DNA of 64,000 nucleotides from Melanocharis versteri (lineage: Eukaryota; Chordata; Aves; Passeriformes; Melanocharitidae): contig VZTG01004164.1 in NCBI GenBank assembly GCA_013397845.1, positions 67,793 to 131,792 of the forward strand, read 5' to 3'. Position 1 is the first letter of the stretch. Every line of letters starts with the position of its first letter. Positions 51,292-62,200 of this stretch are shown here, in pieces. The position numbers were made by a program, and so were the translations under genes. The notes below the pieces were generated by a model, which had not been told where the DNA came from, ran no database searches, and was given only the letters and a program-made list of their open reading frames with translations.

Positions 51292-53370
51292 TTACTCCCT
51301 CCATTCGCTTGGAGTGATTCTGCCAACAGGTGAAAAGCCCCACTCTATTTTAAGCTGTGTGAGCACCTGTAAAGGGATAAAACCCAAGATTATTAACTCT
51401 GAAATCAAAGAAACCTTCTGACAGAGGGCTATTTCTACTGTTTTCAGTTCAGATTTCTTGTTATTAGAAGATGACATCTCATTAATTTTTTAACTAAATG
51501 AGTGCAATACATTTATATTGCACAGTAGTTAAATGTTTCAGTTTTCTGTTTCAAAATATCCAACTTCAGAAGAAAGAATCTGGAATGTAAAACCCCACCA
51601 CCATACTGGTATTTTCATCTAGAATTTTGCTGCTTGAAAGCTGTACCTGTAGAGGTTTGAAATCCCAAGTAAAATAGAGAACACTTGTGTTTCTCATACA
51701 TTTTCAAATCAGGCAATAGACTGATGCAGAAATCTGAGTAACAACTCAAAATCGAGCTGGGAACTAAAGGAACTTTCACCTCTATCACATCGCTATTCGC
51801 TTACGTAAGAAACTCCTGAATTCTGACCACTGAATTTATTTCAAACAGGCAAAATTGACACCTTGAAAGCTTGCAGCTCAAGTCATGAGAGAGTGATGAC
51901 AAAACCAACTTACGTAGCTCCAGACACTGGAGAACATGGCAGCTCCACCAAGGAGGACCATGGTTCCATATTTATCATGGAAGGTCGGCTCGTGCTTGCG
52001 ATGAGCTCGTCTGACTGCAGTGTGCTGGATGCCACGAGCTGAGGAGTGTTAAGAAGCACAGAAATCAAATCAAATATACGCTCAAACCATTCACAGTCCT
52101 CATCTCCCACCAACAGAGAGGCAAGTGTTAGTGTTAAAAAACGGAAAAATGCTGGAAAAAATAATCTTTTGGACTTAGGACTCTGGAATGACTCCAAAGC
52201 ATGGGATATACGCAAATCCTTTAATTTTTTTCAGTTCTCTCAATTTCTCTCTTGAAAGTTATTCCTTAAGTCTAATTCCAGTAAAAAAAAGATTACCTTT
52301 TTCATTAATATGTTTTCTTTAGTATTACTGTTTCTCTAATAAAATATTTGGTTTCGTGCTTAGCATTTTTGGATTTCTATATGTAAGTATCTATCCTGAC
52401 AGTATGTGTACCCAACATAAGCACTGTCAGGATGAAGCTCACCATCAAATTATGGGGTTGAAGATAGCGGGTGTGGGTAACACCTGCCTCATTCCCTCGG
52501 GATTTTTGGAGGGAGGGGAGGAAGGAAACAGAAATAACCCGTGGGCGTGAGATAAAAAATAGAAAAAAAAATACACAACGACATCTTCAGATGATGTACG
52601 TTATAATTGTACACTAATAAAAGGTACACCTAGTAAAGAGAAGGCAACAGTGAAAAATCAAAGCAACAGCTACAAAAGACAGATTGCCTGGTAGTCGTGT
52701 GCAAAGCATTTGATGAGAGGGTGATGTGCGCATAAAGATATTACAAAATATAACCTTTTAGTCTCAGGTCAATGGTTTGCATTTTTACCCAACCACGACT
52801 AGAGAAGATGATGGTGATACCCATAATGTTACTACATCCCCCGCATGCTCTGTGAGGCTGCGAAAGGTGTTTTTTTAAACATAAAAAAAGCCTGAGTATC
52901 TACCGGTACACGATTATTTTAGGTGCCCGCACCTCGGGACAAGCACATCGTGACCCAGGACCAGAGGAACAGACACTGCGGGGTCTGTGTCACTGAGAGG
53001 ATAACTTTAACCTTGAGTTTAAGGGCTGCGTATTGACTACACCTTGTCACAGGTTACCAGGCCAGAATGCGCTTCTAGGTACTAGGGAAAAAAAGCAATA
53101 ATGAAAGGAGTCCTAGGTCTAAAAGCAACTAGGGGATAAGAAAGGCTGAAAGAAATAAAGCAGGAGGCGAAGGACGCCAGAGCCGCCCGCAGCCCCTGAG
53201 GTGCCCTCACGACCCCGGCCGGGTGCACAGCGAGCCGGGGGCTGTGAGGGACAGTCCGCACAGGGGAGGGCACAGACCGGGGAGACACCCCCTCAGGAAC
53301 CCCCCACACCCCGAGAGCCGCCCCTGTCCTTACCGACGAGGCTCTGCGCGGCCCTGGCCACCGGGAACAT
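51292..53370 (-). CDS. COX7B: Cytochrome c oxidase subunit 7B, mitochondrial, complete
   Basis: Small nuclear-encoded subunit of respiratory complex IV in the inner mitochondrial membrane. Coding exons: 53334-53370, 51914-52038, 51292-51366; they join in frame to 237 bp, 78 aa plus stop (human 80). The first exon gives the start of the transit peptide (MFPVARAAQSLV), Arg-rich and without acids. Exon 2 carries the conserved FHDKYG and a single hydrophobic segment (about residues 38-54). Exon 3 carries KIEWGFSPVGRITPSEWRE, close to the mammalian WNLSPVGRVTPKEWR end. Splice sites are GT-AG. The gene lies between the tRNA and ATP7A, in the same order as in mammals. No damage was seen. Confidence 0.97.
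52039..53333 (-). other. COX7B: COX7B intron 1, no further feature recognised
   Basis: Intron of about 1.3 kb between exons 1 and 2. No repeat family was recognised with confidence. Its exon-1-proximal part (53.16-53.33 kb) is GC-rich and continuous with the promoter island. Confidence 0.7.
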
Positions 53371-53480
53371 GATGCGAACCGAGCGCGTACCCTTGACGCC
53401 GGTGAAGAACAAAATGGTCGCGACGGAAGTGGCGGCGCTGCGGGGGCCTGTGGGTAACGCCGGGCTCCTCCTCGCTGCGG
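53371..53480 (-). promoter_or_regulatory. COX7B: COX7B promoter with ETS (GABP/NRF-2) and YY1-like sites
   Basis: CpG-rich sequence immediately upstream of the COX7B ATG. CGGAAGTG at 53424-53431 is a good ETS-family site of the type bound by GABP (NRF-2), which coordinates many nuclear cytochrome oxidase subunit genes. CAAAATGGTCGCG at 53410-53422 resembles a YY1 site. No TATA box. Binding is inferred. Confidence 0.65.
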
Positions 53481-53654
53481 CGGAGCCCCGCGGCCGGGCC
53501 GAGCCGAGGCGAGCCGAGCCGGCGGTTCCCGGGCTGCTCTCCGGCACCTCCCGGGTACAGACGGGCTCTCCGTGAGGGGCTGCGGGACACAGGGAAACGG
53601 GTACGGCCGTGACGACAGCGTTAAGAGTGTCCCGGCCACCGTTCCACACGCAGT

Positions 53655-53771
53655 GTCAGGATGGCCGAGTGGTCTAAGGCGCCAGACTCAAGGCGTTCCG
53701 CGCCTTCCCGCGGTGGATTTGGGTGTTCTGGTCTCCGTATGGAGGCGTGGGTTCGAATCCCACTTCTGACA
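53655..53771 (+). tRNA. tRNA-Leu (CAA anticodon) with intron
   Basis: Mature ends pair as GTCAGGA with TTCTGAC, followed by discriminator A at 53771. The A box GGCCGAGTGG and B box GGTTCGAATCC are intact. The anticodon stem is CCAGA/TCTGG with anticodon CAA at 53689-53691. A 33-base intron (53693-53725) follows the position after the anticodon, the standard place for nuclear tRNA introns. The long variable arm is typical of leucine tRNAs. A T8 run from about 53775 should end RNA polymerase III transcription. It reads opposite to COX7B, about 285 bp from its start codon. Confidence 0.97.
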
Positions 53772-53773
53772 CC

Positions 53774-53783
53774 ACTTTTTTTT
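53774..53783 (+). terminator. RNA polymerase III T-run terminator
   Basis: An uninterrupted T tract just after the tRNA-Leu 3' end, sufficient as a Pol III terminator. Confidence 0.85.
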
Positions 53784-54058
53784 TCCCGTGTCCGATTTAA
53801 CTTCAATTCACGAAAGGGCCGAGTTGATAATCTTAAGTCTGGGATTTTAGCGCAAATAGAAATGAGAAATAATTTTAATAGGCAGATAAATCCTGAAGCG
53901 TGAGTAAATCCTCATCTCTCTGTGGCGGTTCTGCGTCAGAGCCATAACCCACCACACACCTGCTGAGGAATTTCCCAGTGCATTTGGATTTTAACAATAT
54001 TTGTAACACACGACCCAGCAATTTATAACGTGCGTGTGCAACATGAAGCCTGTATGTC

Positions 54059-54172
54059 ATGCAGCAAGAGGAAGAACTTCATTACACTGAGGGTGGCAGA
54101 GCACTGGAACAGCTGCCTAGGCAGGGTGTGCAATCTCCCTCTTTGGAGACATTCAAAACCCATCTGGGCATT
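54059..54172 (+). repeat. CR1 LINE, left arm of an interrupted copy
   Basis: 'agaggaagaacttcattacactgagggtggcagagcactggaacagctgcctaggcaggg', then 'tggagacattcaaaacccatctgggca': plus-oriented CR1. The element's text breaks off here and resumes near 54919. Confidence 0.85.
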
Positions 54173-54352
54173 TGTGCTGTTTCAAAATGTGGATTTAGTA
54201 AAATTTTCTTAAGAAAGGATGTTCTTTGATGTTTGATCTTTGTATACTTTCTAGCCTAATCAACAAGGAAGGAGATTTAATCCATGAAACTGTAGGTAGC
54301 AAGCTCTAAGTGACGTACAGATCTTGGGAAAAAAATTACTTTTTGGTAGAAT

Positions 54353-54892
54353 TGCTTTGTTAAGGTTTAGGGCTCGAGATGTTTCAGTTTTCTCAGGCTT
54401 AGGGGGAGGTTAACAAAGCTTGGGAAGGAGGACGTGCCACTGATAGCGGACACAAAGAATGCAGAATTTACGGGCCACAAGGACATTTTGCAGAACTCCC
54501 ACGCTAAGGAAAACATTAACAAAGCCAACTCAGCAACTGGGCTGAAATTGGTTCCAGCTGGTAAAAGGTAATTCCAGCAGGGGCAGATCACGACCACCAA
54601 CCCACCGACCAAAAAGATGAGAAAGTCAGAGCACGTGCACTAATTCGTATGAGAAACAAAGAGAAGCATTAACCAATAGAAGATAGAATACTAATTAATA
54701 AGACAATTACATTACTTGTATCCAATGAGTACAAATTTCTTTGTTTGCTAAAACGTACGAACAATAAAAAGTTTTGAGAGTTGGCGTGCTTGATTTGTGG
54801 AACACCACCGAGCACCCAAGGCTAGCACACCTCTGAAATAAATCAATGTCTGTCGGAGTGTGCAATTATTGGCTTGTCGCGCACCGGGTAAC
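54353..54892 (+). mobile_element. Solo ERV LTR (probable) inside CR1
   Basis: An LTR-like block containing TGTTAAGGTTTAGGGCTCGA near its start, a CCAAT box (about 54671), AATAAA signals (about 54762 and 54837) and an end near 'gtcgcgcaccgggtaac'. A possible 4-bp duplication GAAT flanks it (54349-54352 and 54893-54896). No retroviral coding sequence remains. Borders are uncertain: the whole 54173-54918 stretch separates the two CR1 arms, and its first 180 bp are unexplained. Confidence 0.5.
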
Positions 54893-54918
54893 GAATCCGG
54901 TATCCAAGTGGGCAACGC

Positions 54919-54997
54919 TGTGTCACCTGCTCCGCGAGGTCCTGTCTCGGATGATCTCCAGAGGTCCCTTAGAACCGTAACGGTTCTGTGATTCTGC
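54919..54997 (+). repeat. CR1 LINE, right arm (3' end) of the interrupted copy
   Basis: 'gctgtgtcacctgctc...gatgatctccagaggtcccttagaaccgtaacggttctgtgattctg' is the CR1 3' terminus and directly continues the left arm at 54059-54172. Confidence 0.85.
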
Positions 54998-55009
54998 TGA
55001 GCACGGGGA

Positions 55010-55255
55010 GCGGCTAAGAGACCCCAACGGCTGCCACCATGTCATAGGGTCCCGGCCACCTTTTCCCCCCTCAGGGCCCGCTCCGCCCTCCCCTCAGAGC
55101 CCGCTCCGCCCTCCCCTCAGAGCCCGCTCCTCCCTCCCCTCAGGGCCCGCTCCGCCCTCGCCTCAGGGCCCGCTNGCGGGGTGGCCTGGCCTCACCCCGG
55201 GTCCGCGCCCTGAGGCTCGGCCGGCTCTGAGGGGAACCCGCTGGGAGGGAAGGTC
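55010..55255 (+). promoter_or_regulatory. MAGT1: GC-rich island, probable MAGT1 promoter
   Basis: The only CpG-rich block upstream of MAGT1 exon 2, about 1 kb away, and the place where its first exon is expected. It contains the 23-bp minisatellite and an undetermined base at 55175. No signal-peptide exon could be read from it. Confidence 0.5.
55069..55175. repeat. 23-bp GC-rich minisatellite, about 4.6 copies
   Basis: Units start at 55069, 55092, 55115, 55138 and 55161, each close to CCTCAGRGCCCGCTCCGCCC plus TCC. The fifth unit is cut by the single N at 55175, suggesting that array length or the adjacent sequence was not resolved. Confidence 0.92.
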
Positions 55256-56229
55256 TTTGTTTCCAGGTGCGTCAGATCTTGTTAGGAGCACTGTACGACT
55301 CTTGTCTTCCTACTATATGGCATTTGTTGGGGGGAAGAGGGCTGGTCTTTGGTTGTAGTCACTAAGGTGCAACGTACCTCCACGTGCTTGACCTGTACGG
55401 TTTGGAAAAATCCTTCTATATAGGTGTTTATACTTATATACAATTGTAGGTCAGAGAAGAATAAATTATTTTTATTTTTATTGTCATGGTGGGATTCTTG
55501 GGGCTGCCCTGTACAGGGTCAGGAGTTGGACTTTGCTGCTCCTACTGGCTCCCTTCCAATTCAGGGTGTATTATGATTTCCTCTTACATATTTATCTGAA
55601 GAAAGGTGTTAATGAGTAGAGAAGTGCTTTATGATATATGTAATATTTGGGAGTTTGTCAAACAAATGCCTCTTCCTATAATGTTATAGAATCGATTGCC
55701 TCCTTTTTAAGGCATATTTTAGTGTTGAGCACTCCTGAGTTCTTCAAATACGTTCTGATTTATGGGGTTTTCTTTTCCAGCAGTGCTGAAAACGAAATGT
55801 TGAGGTTGGTTTCATCTCTGGTGTTGATTCCACTGCCTCAAGTTTTGAAATCCGGAACAGTTTGATGCTTGGTACAGAAAAAAGGCTGTGGAGGGGATGG
55901 AGGCAGTTTGTACAGTTGAAAGAGGTCTTGCAATTAGCAGTGTGAGGGAGGACTGGTGAGCCGAGGGTCTTCAGCAGCCTGGCCATGCTAAGCTCTTAAA
56001 GCTGGGTGTGTTACTGGGTGGTTGAAGTTAATGAAGTCTGTTAACATCACTGTCAAAAGCTTCTGTGAATGCCTCCCAGAACGTTACTGAAATATCACGT
56101 CACCTGGGTGGTGTTACGAAAAGCAGTGCAGGTATTTGTTGCATCAAATCTAAAAACCTTTAAGACTGTACTGTGAGACTGGGGGGACAAAAAAAAAACC
56201 CAACTGTGTTGCTCTGACTTGATTTTCAG

Positions 56230-59200
56230 ATGGTGTTATCTGAAAAAGTGAACCAGCTGATGGAGTGGGCCAGTAAAAGATCCGTGATCCGAATGAACGG
56301 GGACAAATTCCGGCGTCTCGTGAAGGCACCTCCCAGAAACTACTCAGTGATTGTCATGTTCACTGCTCTTCAGCCTCACAGACAGTGTGTTGTGTGCAAG
56401 TATGAGCTCTTTTAGTCCTAAATTAGAACTTGAAAGTCATCTTATGCTTTGTAGGAAACTAAGTTTAAGGATAGGGTTGAACTTTCACATGTGTGGGAGG
56501 AATATACACGGGCAAGTTATAGTAGGATTGTCTTTGCAATTTAATGTGTGGGAATATGTGTGTAATGTGTTTGTGAGAAAACAACATAATCTTTAGTTTT
56601 ATCTCCCTCCTAAAACAACCCCTTTGCAGAAACAGTGTTTACTCTGGAGAAAGACACAGCGAAAGCTCAACTTTCCTGGCACGAGCTGCTGAGGAAATGT
56701 TTGTAGAATTATTGCGGGCCATGCAGCTTAAATGTTGCTCTTAATTAATATGTTGCTTGGCACTTATTTACAATTATGATATCGTGGATCCTTAACCATA
56801 TTATTGCTTTCCTGTATTGATCTGGAGGTGGCAGAGGTCTGTAAGGGTGATTTTTATACCTAGTCTGTTGGAATTACTGGTTTCCCACCCTCTGACCTGG
56901 AAGAAAAGGCCCACCTGGCCACATTTTGGTGCTCTGTGGACTGGCAAATCATGAGCAGCTGGGTTCTATTTCACCTTTCAATTAGAAATTACCTCAGCTT
57001 ATGTTTGTGGGCACAACAAATCTTGCCCTTCCATTTAAAAAAGCAGGTGCCAAGTGCTTCACCTGATGGTAGTTGAGTGTCTGCGCTTAAATGGTTTCAT
57101 TAACACTTAAACTTTCTCTTGAACCCTAGAAAAATCAATGGGGTGGGTGGGCACAGCTCCTTCAGCTGCTTTACAATTCCTGTTGTGGACAAACCCGTGG
57201 AACAGCATCTCTCTTGGTGTGTTTTCCAGGCAAGCTGATGAGGAATACCAGATTCTGGCAAACTCCTGGAGGTATTCCAGTGCATTTACCAACAAGATTT
57301 TTTTTGCTATGGTAGATTTTGACGAAGGCTCAGATGTGTTTCAGATGGTAACGTCCTTTTCTCTTCTAATATTGTTTTTAACTTGGGTTTTGGGCAAAAA
57401 GGTAAAGATGTTACATAATTTAGTGTTACAGTCAATAAAGGAATGAAAAGTTAAAAGCTGTCACTCTTGGAAGAAAGATGGCCTGAGCATGTTGGTAGGA
57501 ATATTAACAGAACTGACAGATGTGGAATAGGTACAAGGAGTGAATTGGTTTCTTTTCGACTTTTTCCCTGAATTTGTCTCTTGTAATAACCTGTGGTGTA
57601 ATTCTGAATGGAATTCTTCTGTGGTAAGTGAAGAGGCAAGATGGAAAGCACTGATGTCATTAAGAACAGCTATTACAATTTTTAGATGACTAGAGAATGA
57701 TAGATTAGGCTTTTGGTGTGGGTTAACTAATTTCTTTTCAAGCACCCAGCCATTTTTCTCTTCTATTAACATTGTGTGACCACGTTTTTTTCCTCCAGCT
57801 GTGAGAACATCCTATGTACACTTGAAATTGTAGGTCACATTAATAGTTCATTGTAGCCTTGCAGATGTTAACTTTTTTTTTTAAGAGGTACTAATCTCTA
57901 TTTAACAGCCACACAGTTTAGGCAGTGATACTTTATTAAATGCAAGCTTTTGAACTGGAGATTTGAAGAGAGATGTCTTTTCATTACTCTTGTTAATTTT
58001 TTCCTTAGTGTTACATTAAAAATGCATTCATCACGCTATGGCCTTTCTAGATTTTAGAATCATATATTGCTATTTTGCAGGTTTCTTTATCAAAACTAGT
58101 ATTTAGAGAAGAAACATTCAAAAAAAAAGTGCATGAAATACAGAAATGCAAGCTGTGTGCTCTTTACTGTTTTTTTTAAAAAGTCATGGCCAATAAATCA
58201 AAGAGCTAACTTTTCTGATTTAGTAACAATATTGCGAGCCAGAAATGGTGTAGAATTCTGTTACTAAATAGTCCTTTCATAGGCTCTGTGTTCTGTGACC
58301 TCTCTCCCTGCAGCTGAACATGAATTCTGCCCCCACCTTCATTAACTTCCCGGCCAAGGGGAAGCCCAAGCGCGGGGACACCTACGAGCTGCAGGTGCGC
58401 GGCTTCGCGGCGGAGCAGCTGGCGCGCTGGGTGGCCGACAGGACAGACGTCCACGTGAGTCCAGACCCCTTCCCTCAGCACCCCTTCCCTCAGCACCCCT
58501 GTGCAGGGCCACCTGGGAAATGTCACTTGTGTTCTGTGGCTCCTGAGCTGCTCAGAATAGCTCATCTACAAAATCTACTTCAGGCACACGACTGCATCTT
58601 TCAATTTCCTTACGGTCTCTGTGCTGGTATTTTGTGTAATGCTGTATTTGAGAGGATGGTAAAGCTCATCTCCTTCCTTCTCGCTCTTCTGTTCCTGTGG
58701 AAGAAAAGCAATCTCTAAATTATTGAGCAGGGTGAAGTTTTGTAAAACTGAAGTTACAGTATTGGTGGAAGGAGCATTGCTTACTTCCCGGGTCAGATTT
58801 ATTACAAAGAAAACGTGTGCGTGATATTTTTCCCACTCAATATGTTGTGAGTTTTTTAGCAGGAGTGCAGGTATAATTTATAATCCTACTGAGAGAAAAT
58901 AATTCCACTGTCCTCTGTTCAGATCCGTGTGATAAGGCCACCAAACTATGCTGGACCCTTGATGCTGGGCTTGCTGCTGGCTGTCATCGGAGGCCTCGTG
59001 TATTTGCGGGGCAGCAACCTGGATTTTCTCTATAACAAAACTGGCTGGGCCTTTGCTGCTCTGGTGAGTAATCATGACTTTGCCTCCCTGTTGTATTTGG
59101 TTTTGTAGCAGTTCAAGTTTTTAAAAGCTTCTGTATTTCAAGATTCTTAAAGCTGGTAGATGAAAATGAGGTACAGTTAGTTACTTTTCCATAGATTGAT

Positions 59201-62200
59201 AACATTATACGATTTCAGTCCTTTCAGCTTGCTGAATGCTTGATTAGATGCCTTTTGTGCAAATATGAAGTGGGACAATTCTTAGCCTGTGTTCCAAACC
59301 AGTATGTTTTGGTATGAAGTTAAAAGATATCAGATTAAATTAAAAATAAAATAGATCCTTATTAAATAGGGTTTCTTCTTTCCTTTTCAGTGTTTTGTGT
59401 TAGCAATGACATCAGGCCAGATGTGGAACCACATCAGAGGCCCCCCATATGCTCACAAGAATCCCCATACAGGACAAGTGGTGAGTCTTGCCTTCATTTA
59501 CATTTCTGTTGTATTTCTGCAGAATAAGCTGATACTAAGAGACAAGTCAGAGTGCAAATTCTGCTTTTGGCTTCTCTCATTGTGAGTGAGACCAACCTCT
59601 CCTGCAGTGGGCAAGGCAAATCAACATGTCTTGCACAGATGTTGTATCTCCAAAGATGCAAGCATGTGATAGTTCTAAATTTTTTACAGCATGATAAAGA
59701 TATTTATGGGTTGAGTCTTACCTGCTAAAAATCCTATTGCTGAGCCTGGCAATTATGTTTCCACCTGGTCTTGTTAACTCATACACTCATCTCATGACTT
59801 CCATATAAAATCATCTTCCCTCAAGATTCTTGAAGTAAATTAATATCTAGTGACCTCAGATTTGTGATATCTCTTTCTTGGGGAAAACCTCTTTTAACAT
59901 CATTTGAAATATACTGCTCTGTTTATAATATAGAATGAGATGCACTGTAAAAGTAGTCACAGCGTTTTGAGAGCATTGCATCTGCTCAGGTGCTTACACA
60001 TCACATATTGGCTTTTCTCAAGTTTGTACTCGGGGAATTAATTTGGTGAAATGTTCTTTTGTGCCTGGTTAGATGGGTCAGGCCCTCTGTATTCTTCTGT
60101 AGAAAGTGGATAAAACTTTTTTTCCTACTTAGATACAACATCACAGCCATAATAGGGTGTCCCATAGGGATTAAAAATTGGTGTTTTTTCCCAAATTTCA
60201 ATTTTCTGTTAACCAGAAGTGAAAAAGATTTCAAATGCTTGGTTCTGGAGCCAAGTGAGTCAGGTTCACACACAGATTGAAGGGGTTGCCCCTAAACTGA
60301 GGAGCAGTGTACACAACTTAAGAACCTCAGTCAGGGAATGGATCAGATTTGGATCACATTTGGATGCAGGAGGGCCTAATCTTGTGGCATTTTGCCCAGC
60401 TGGACTGAGAATTTGGACCACAAAGGTTGTAGCTGCACTTGCACGTACTGTCATCTGAATGAGGCTGATTGTGCATGGTAGTAGAAGAAGGATCTTTGTT
60501 CCTGCTGCAGCTCCCCCAAAAATCAGCAGTCAACAGCTAAAATTGTTTGTGCTCCAGCTCCTGCTCTCTCCTGAAAAAAACAATGCAAACCCCAGTTCCA
60601 GGCTCTGTAGCTGTTGTTAATCACGTCAAAGTTGACTGCAGTCTTTTCTAAATTTAATTACTCTTTGTCTCTTGCAGAATTATATCCATGGAAGCAGCCA
60701 AGCCCAGTTTGTGGCAGAAACACACATAGTTCTGCTGTTCAGTATCCTTCCTGTGAGAAGCATGTGGTTGGTGGCAGTTTTTCGGTCAGCAAATGCTGCT
60801 GCCTTTTCTGTGGTGCTTTGTCGTGGCTGTAATTGCCACCTAACACTGAGGCAGAAGCTTGTAAAACCTTTCTGCACTGGCAGCTGTGCTTTACCTGTGC
60901 CTCTGATCTTTAAATTGAGTAGAAGAATATTTACTGCTTTCTCACCTTCTTGTGTAATTACCAAACTGAATACAGCATTCAAGTTGTGGATCTTTGTGGA
61001 ATCAGAAGATTCTTCAGGATACTCCCTGTTCCTCTGTGCATGTCTTTTTTCAATGCCATTTATTTCTTGCTTTGGTGTTGAATTCATTCCTCTATCACTG
61101 ATCTTTTATTTCTTTGCTTACCTTCTTATATTTTTGCCATTTGTTTGTGCTAATGATGCAGGATTTTACCATGCTATCAAGAAAGGCATATGGAAACTTC
61201 CAGGTTGAGAGCTTTTACCTTTCTTATTTGTACAAAAAGAGCTTCTTTGGGGTCATAAGAGCACCTTAAAATTGGATGTTCTGTTTTTCTATTCCCACGT
61301 GTATGTTTTTGATCCATCATTTGTAGCTTCATTCATTTCTGGCTGGAGCTTTTCTTCTGTGTCTTGTCACCTGTATCAGCATTCCTTTATTTTTTATTCA
61401 GAACTTTTTCTTGTATTTAATTTTTTTTAACTTAAAACAAACACTTGGTGGGGAACTTCTGATCTTTTTCTTTTACTGCATTTCTGATCTACTTGGTCGA
61501 ATTCAAAGTGGAAACTTCTTGTTGATGTTTATTTCTGTTATTGCTATCTACCACATTGAGGACTCAACCCACCAATTGCTGGAGACATTTTAAATTATTA
61601 AATTTGGTGAGGTTTCTGTGGGTTCAAGTCACTTTCCTCCTGTGCTGAAGGTGGGCTGTGTCTGAAATGGAAAGATTCCTCATGCAGTCAATGATGAGTA
61701 TTTTTCCTTTCAGGACGAGACTTGGGAGTGGACATTTGTAGTGAAATGGAATGAAATCTTTGGGAATTCTGTCTTTTGTTGCACTGGATTCACTATTTTG
61801 CTTTGCTAGGATTCATTCTTGGCAAATGTCAGGCCTTTTGTGTTGTCTGTGCTTCTTTAATTTTACGATCTTTAATTTTTTTTTTTAATTTGAAGAATTA
61901 GAGAAGAAATATTGCCACTTGAAAGACAGGCTGTTGGATGAAATACTGCATGTGTTTTGTTTGTTCTGTTGGCTGAGTGAATGCAGAAGCTGAATTCCTT
62001 TGGGGATTTTCCAGTGGAGAACAGCAGTAGGAGTGGAGCAAGCTCTCTGGGAAGGAATGCTGCTTCATTACAAGCTGAGATAATAAATGCATGTTTTTAA
62101 TTTTGCCTGAAGACCTTTCATCTTTTAAGCTTTGCATTTATTTTCTCTTAAAAGTTGACATTATGGACGTCTTTCAGTTGTTCTTTTCTTCTCCCATAAT

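Noticed and set aside
53082..53639. 185-codon minus-strand frame
   Set aside because: It overlaps COX7B exon 1 in another frame, is Arg/Pro/Ala-rich, and is explained by CpG composition.
53371..53649. Open frame running about 93 codons upstream of the COX7B ATG, in the same frame
   Set aside because: It has no upstream ATG (its first codon is GTG) and is GC-rich promoter sequence. The MFPV start gives a normal transit peptide and a normal protein length.
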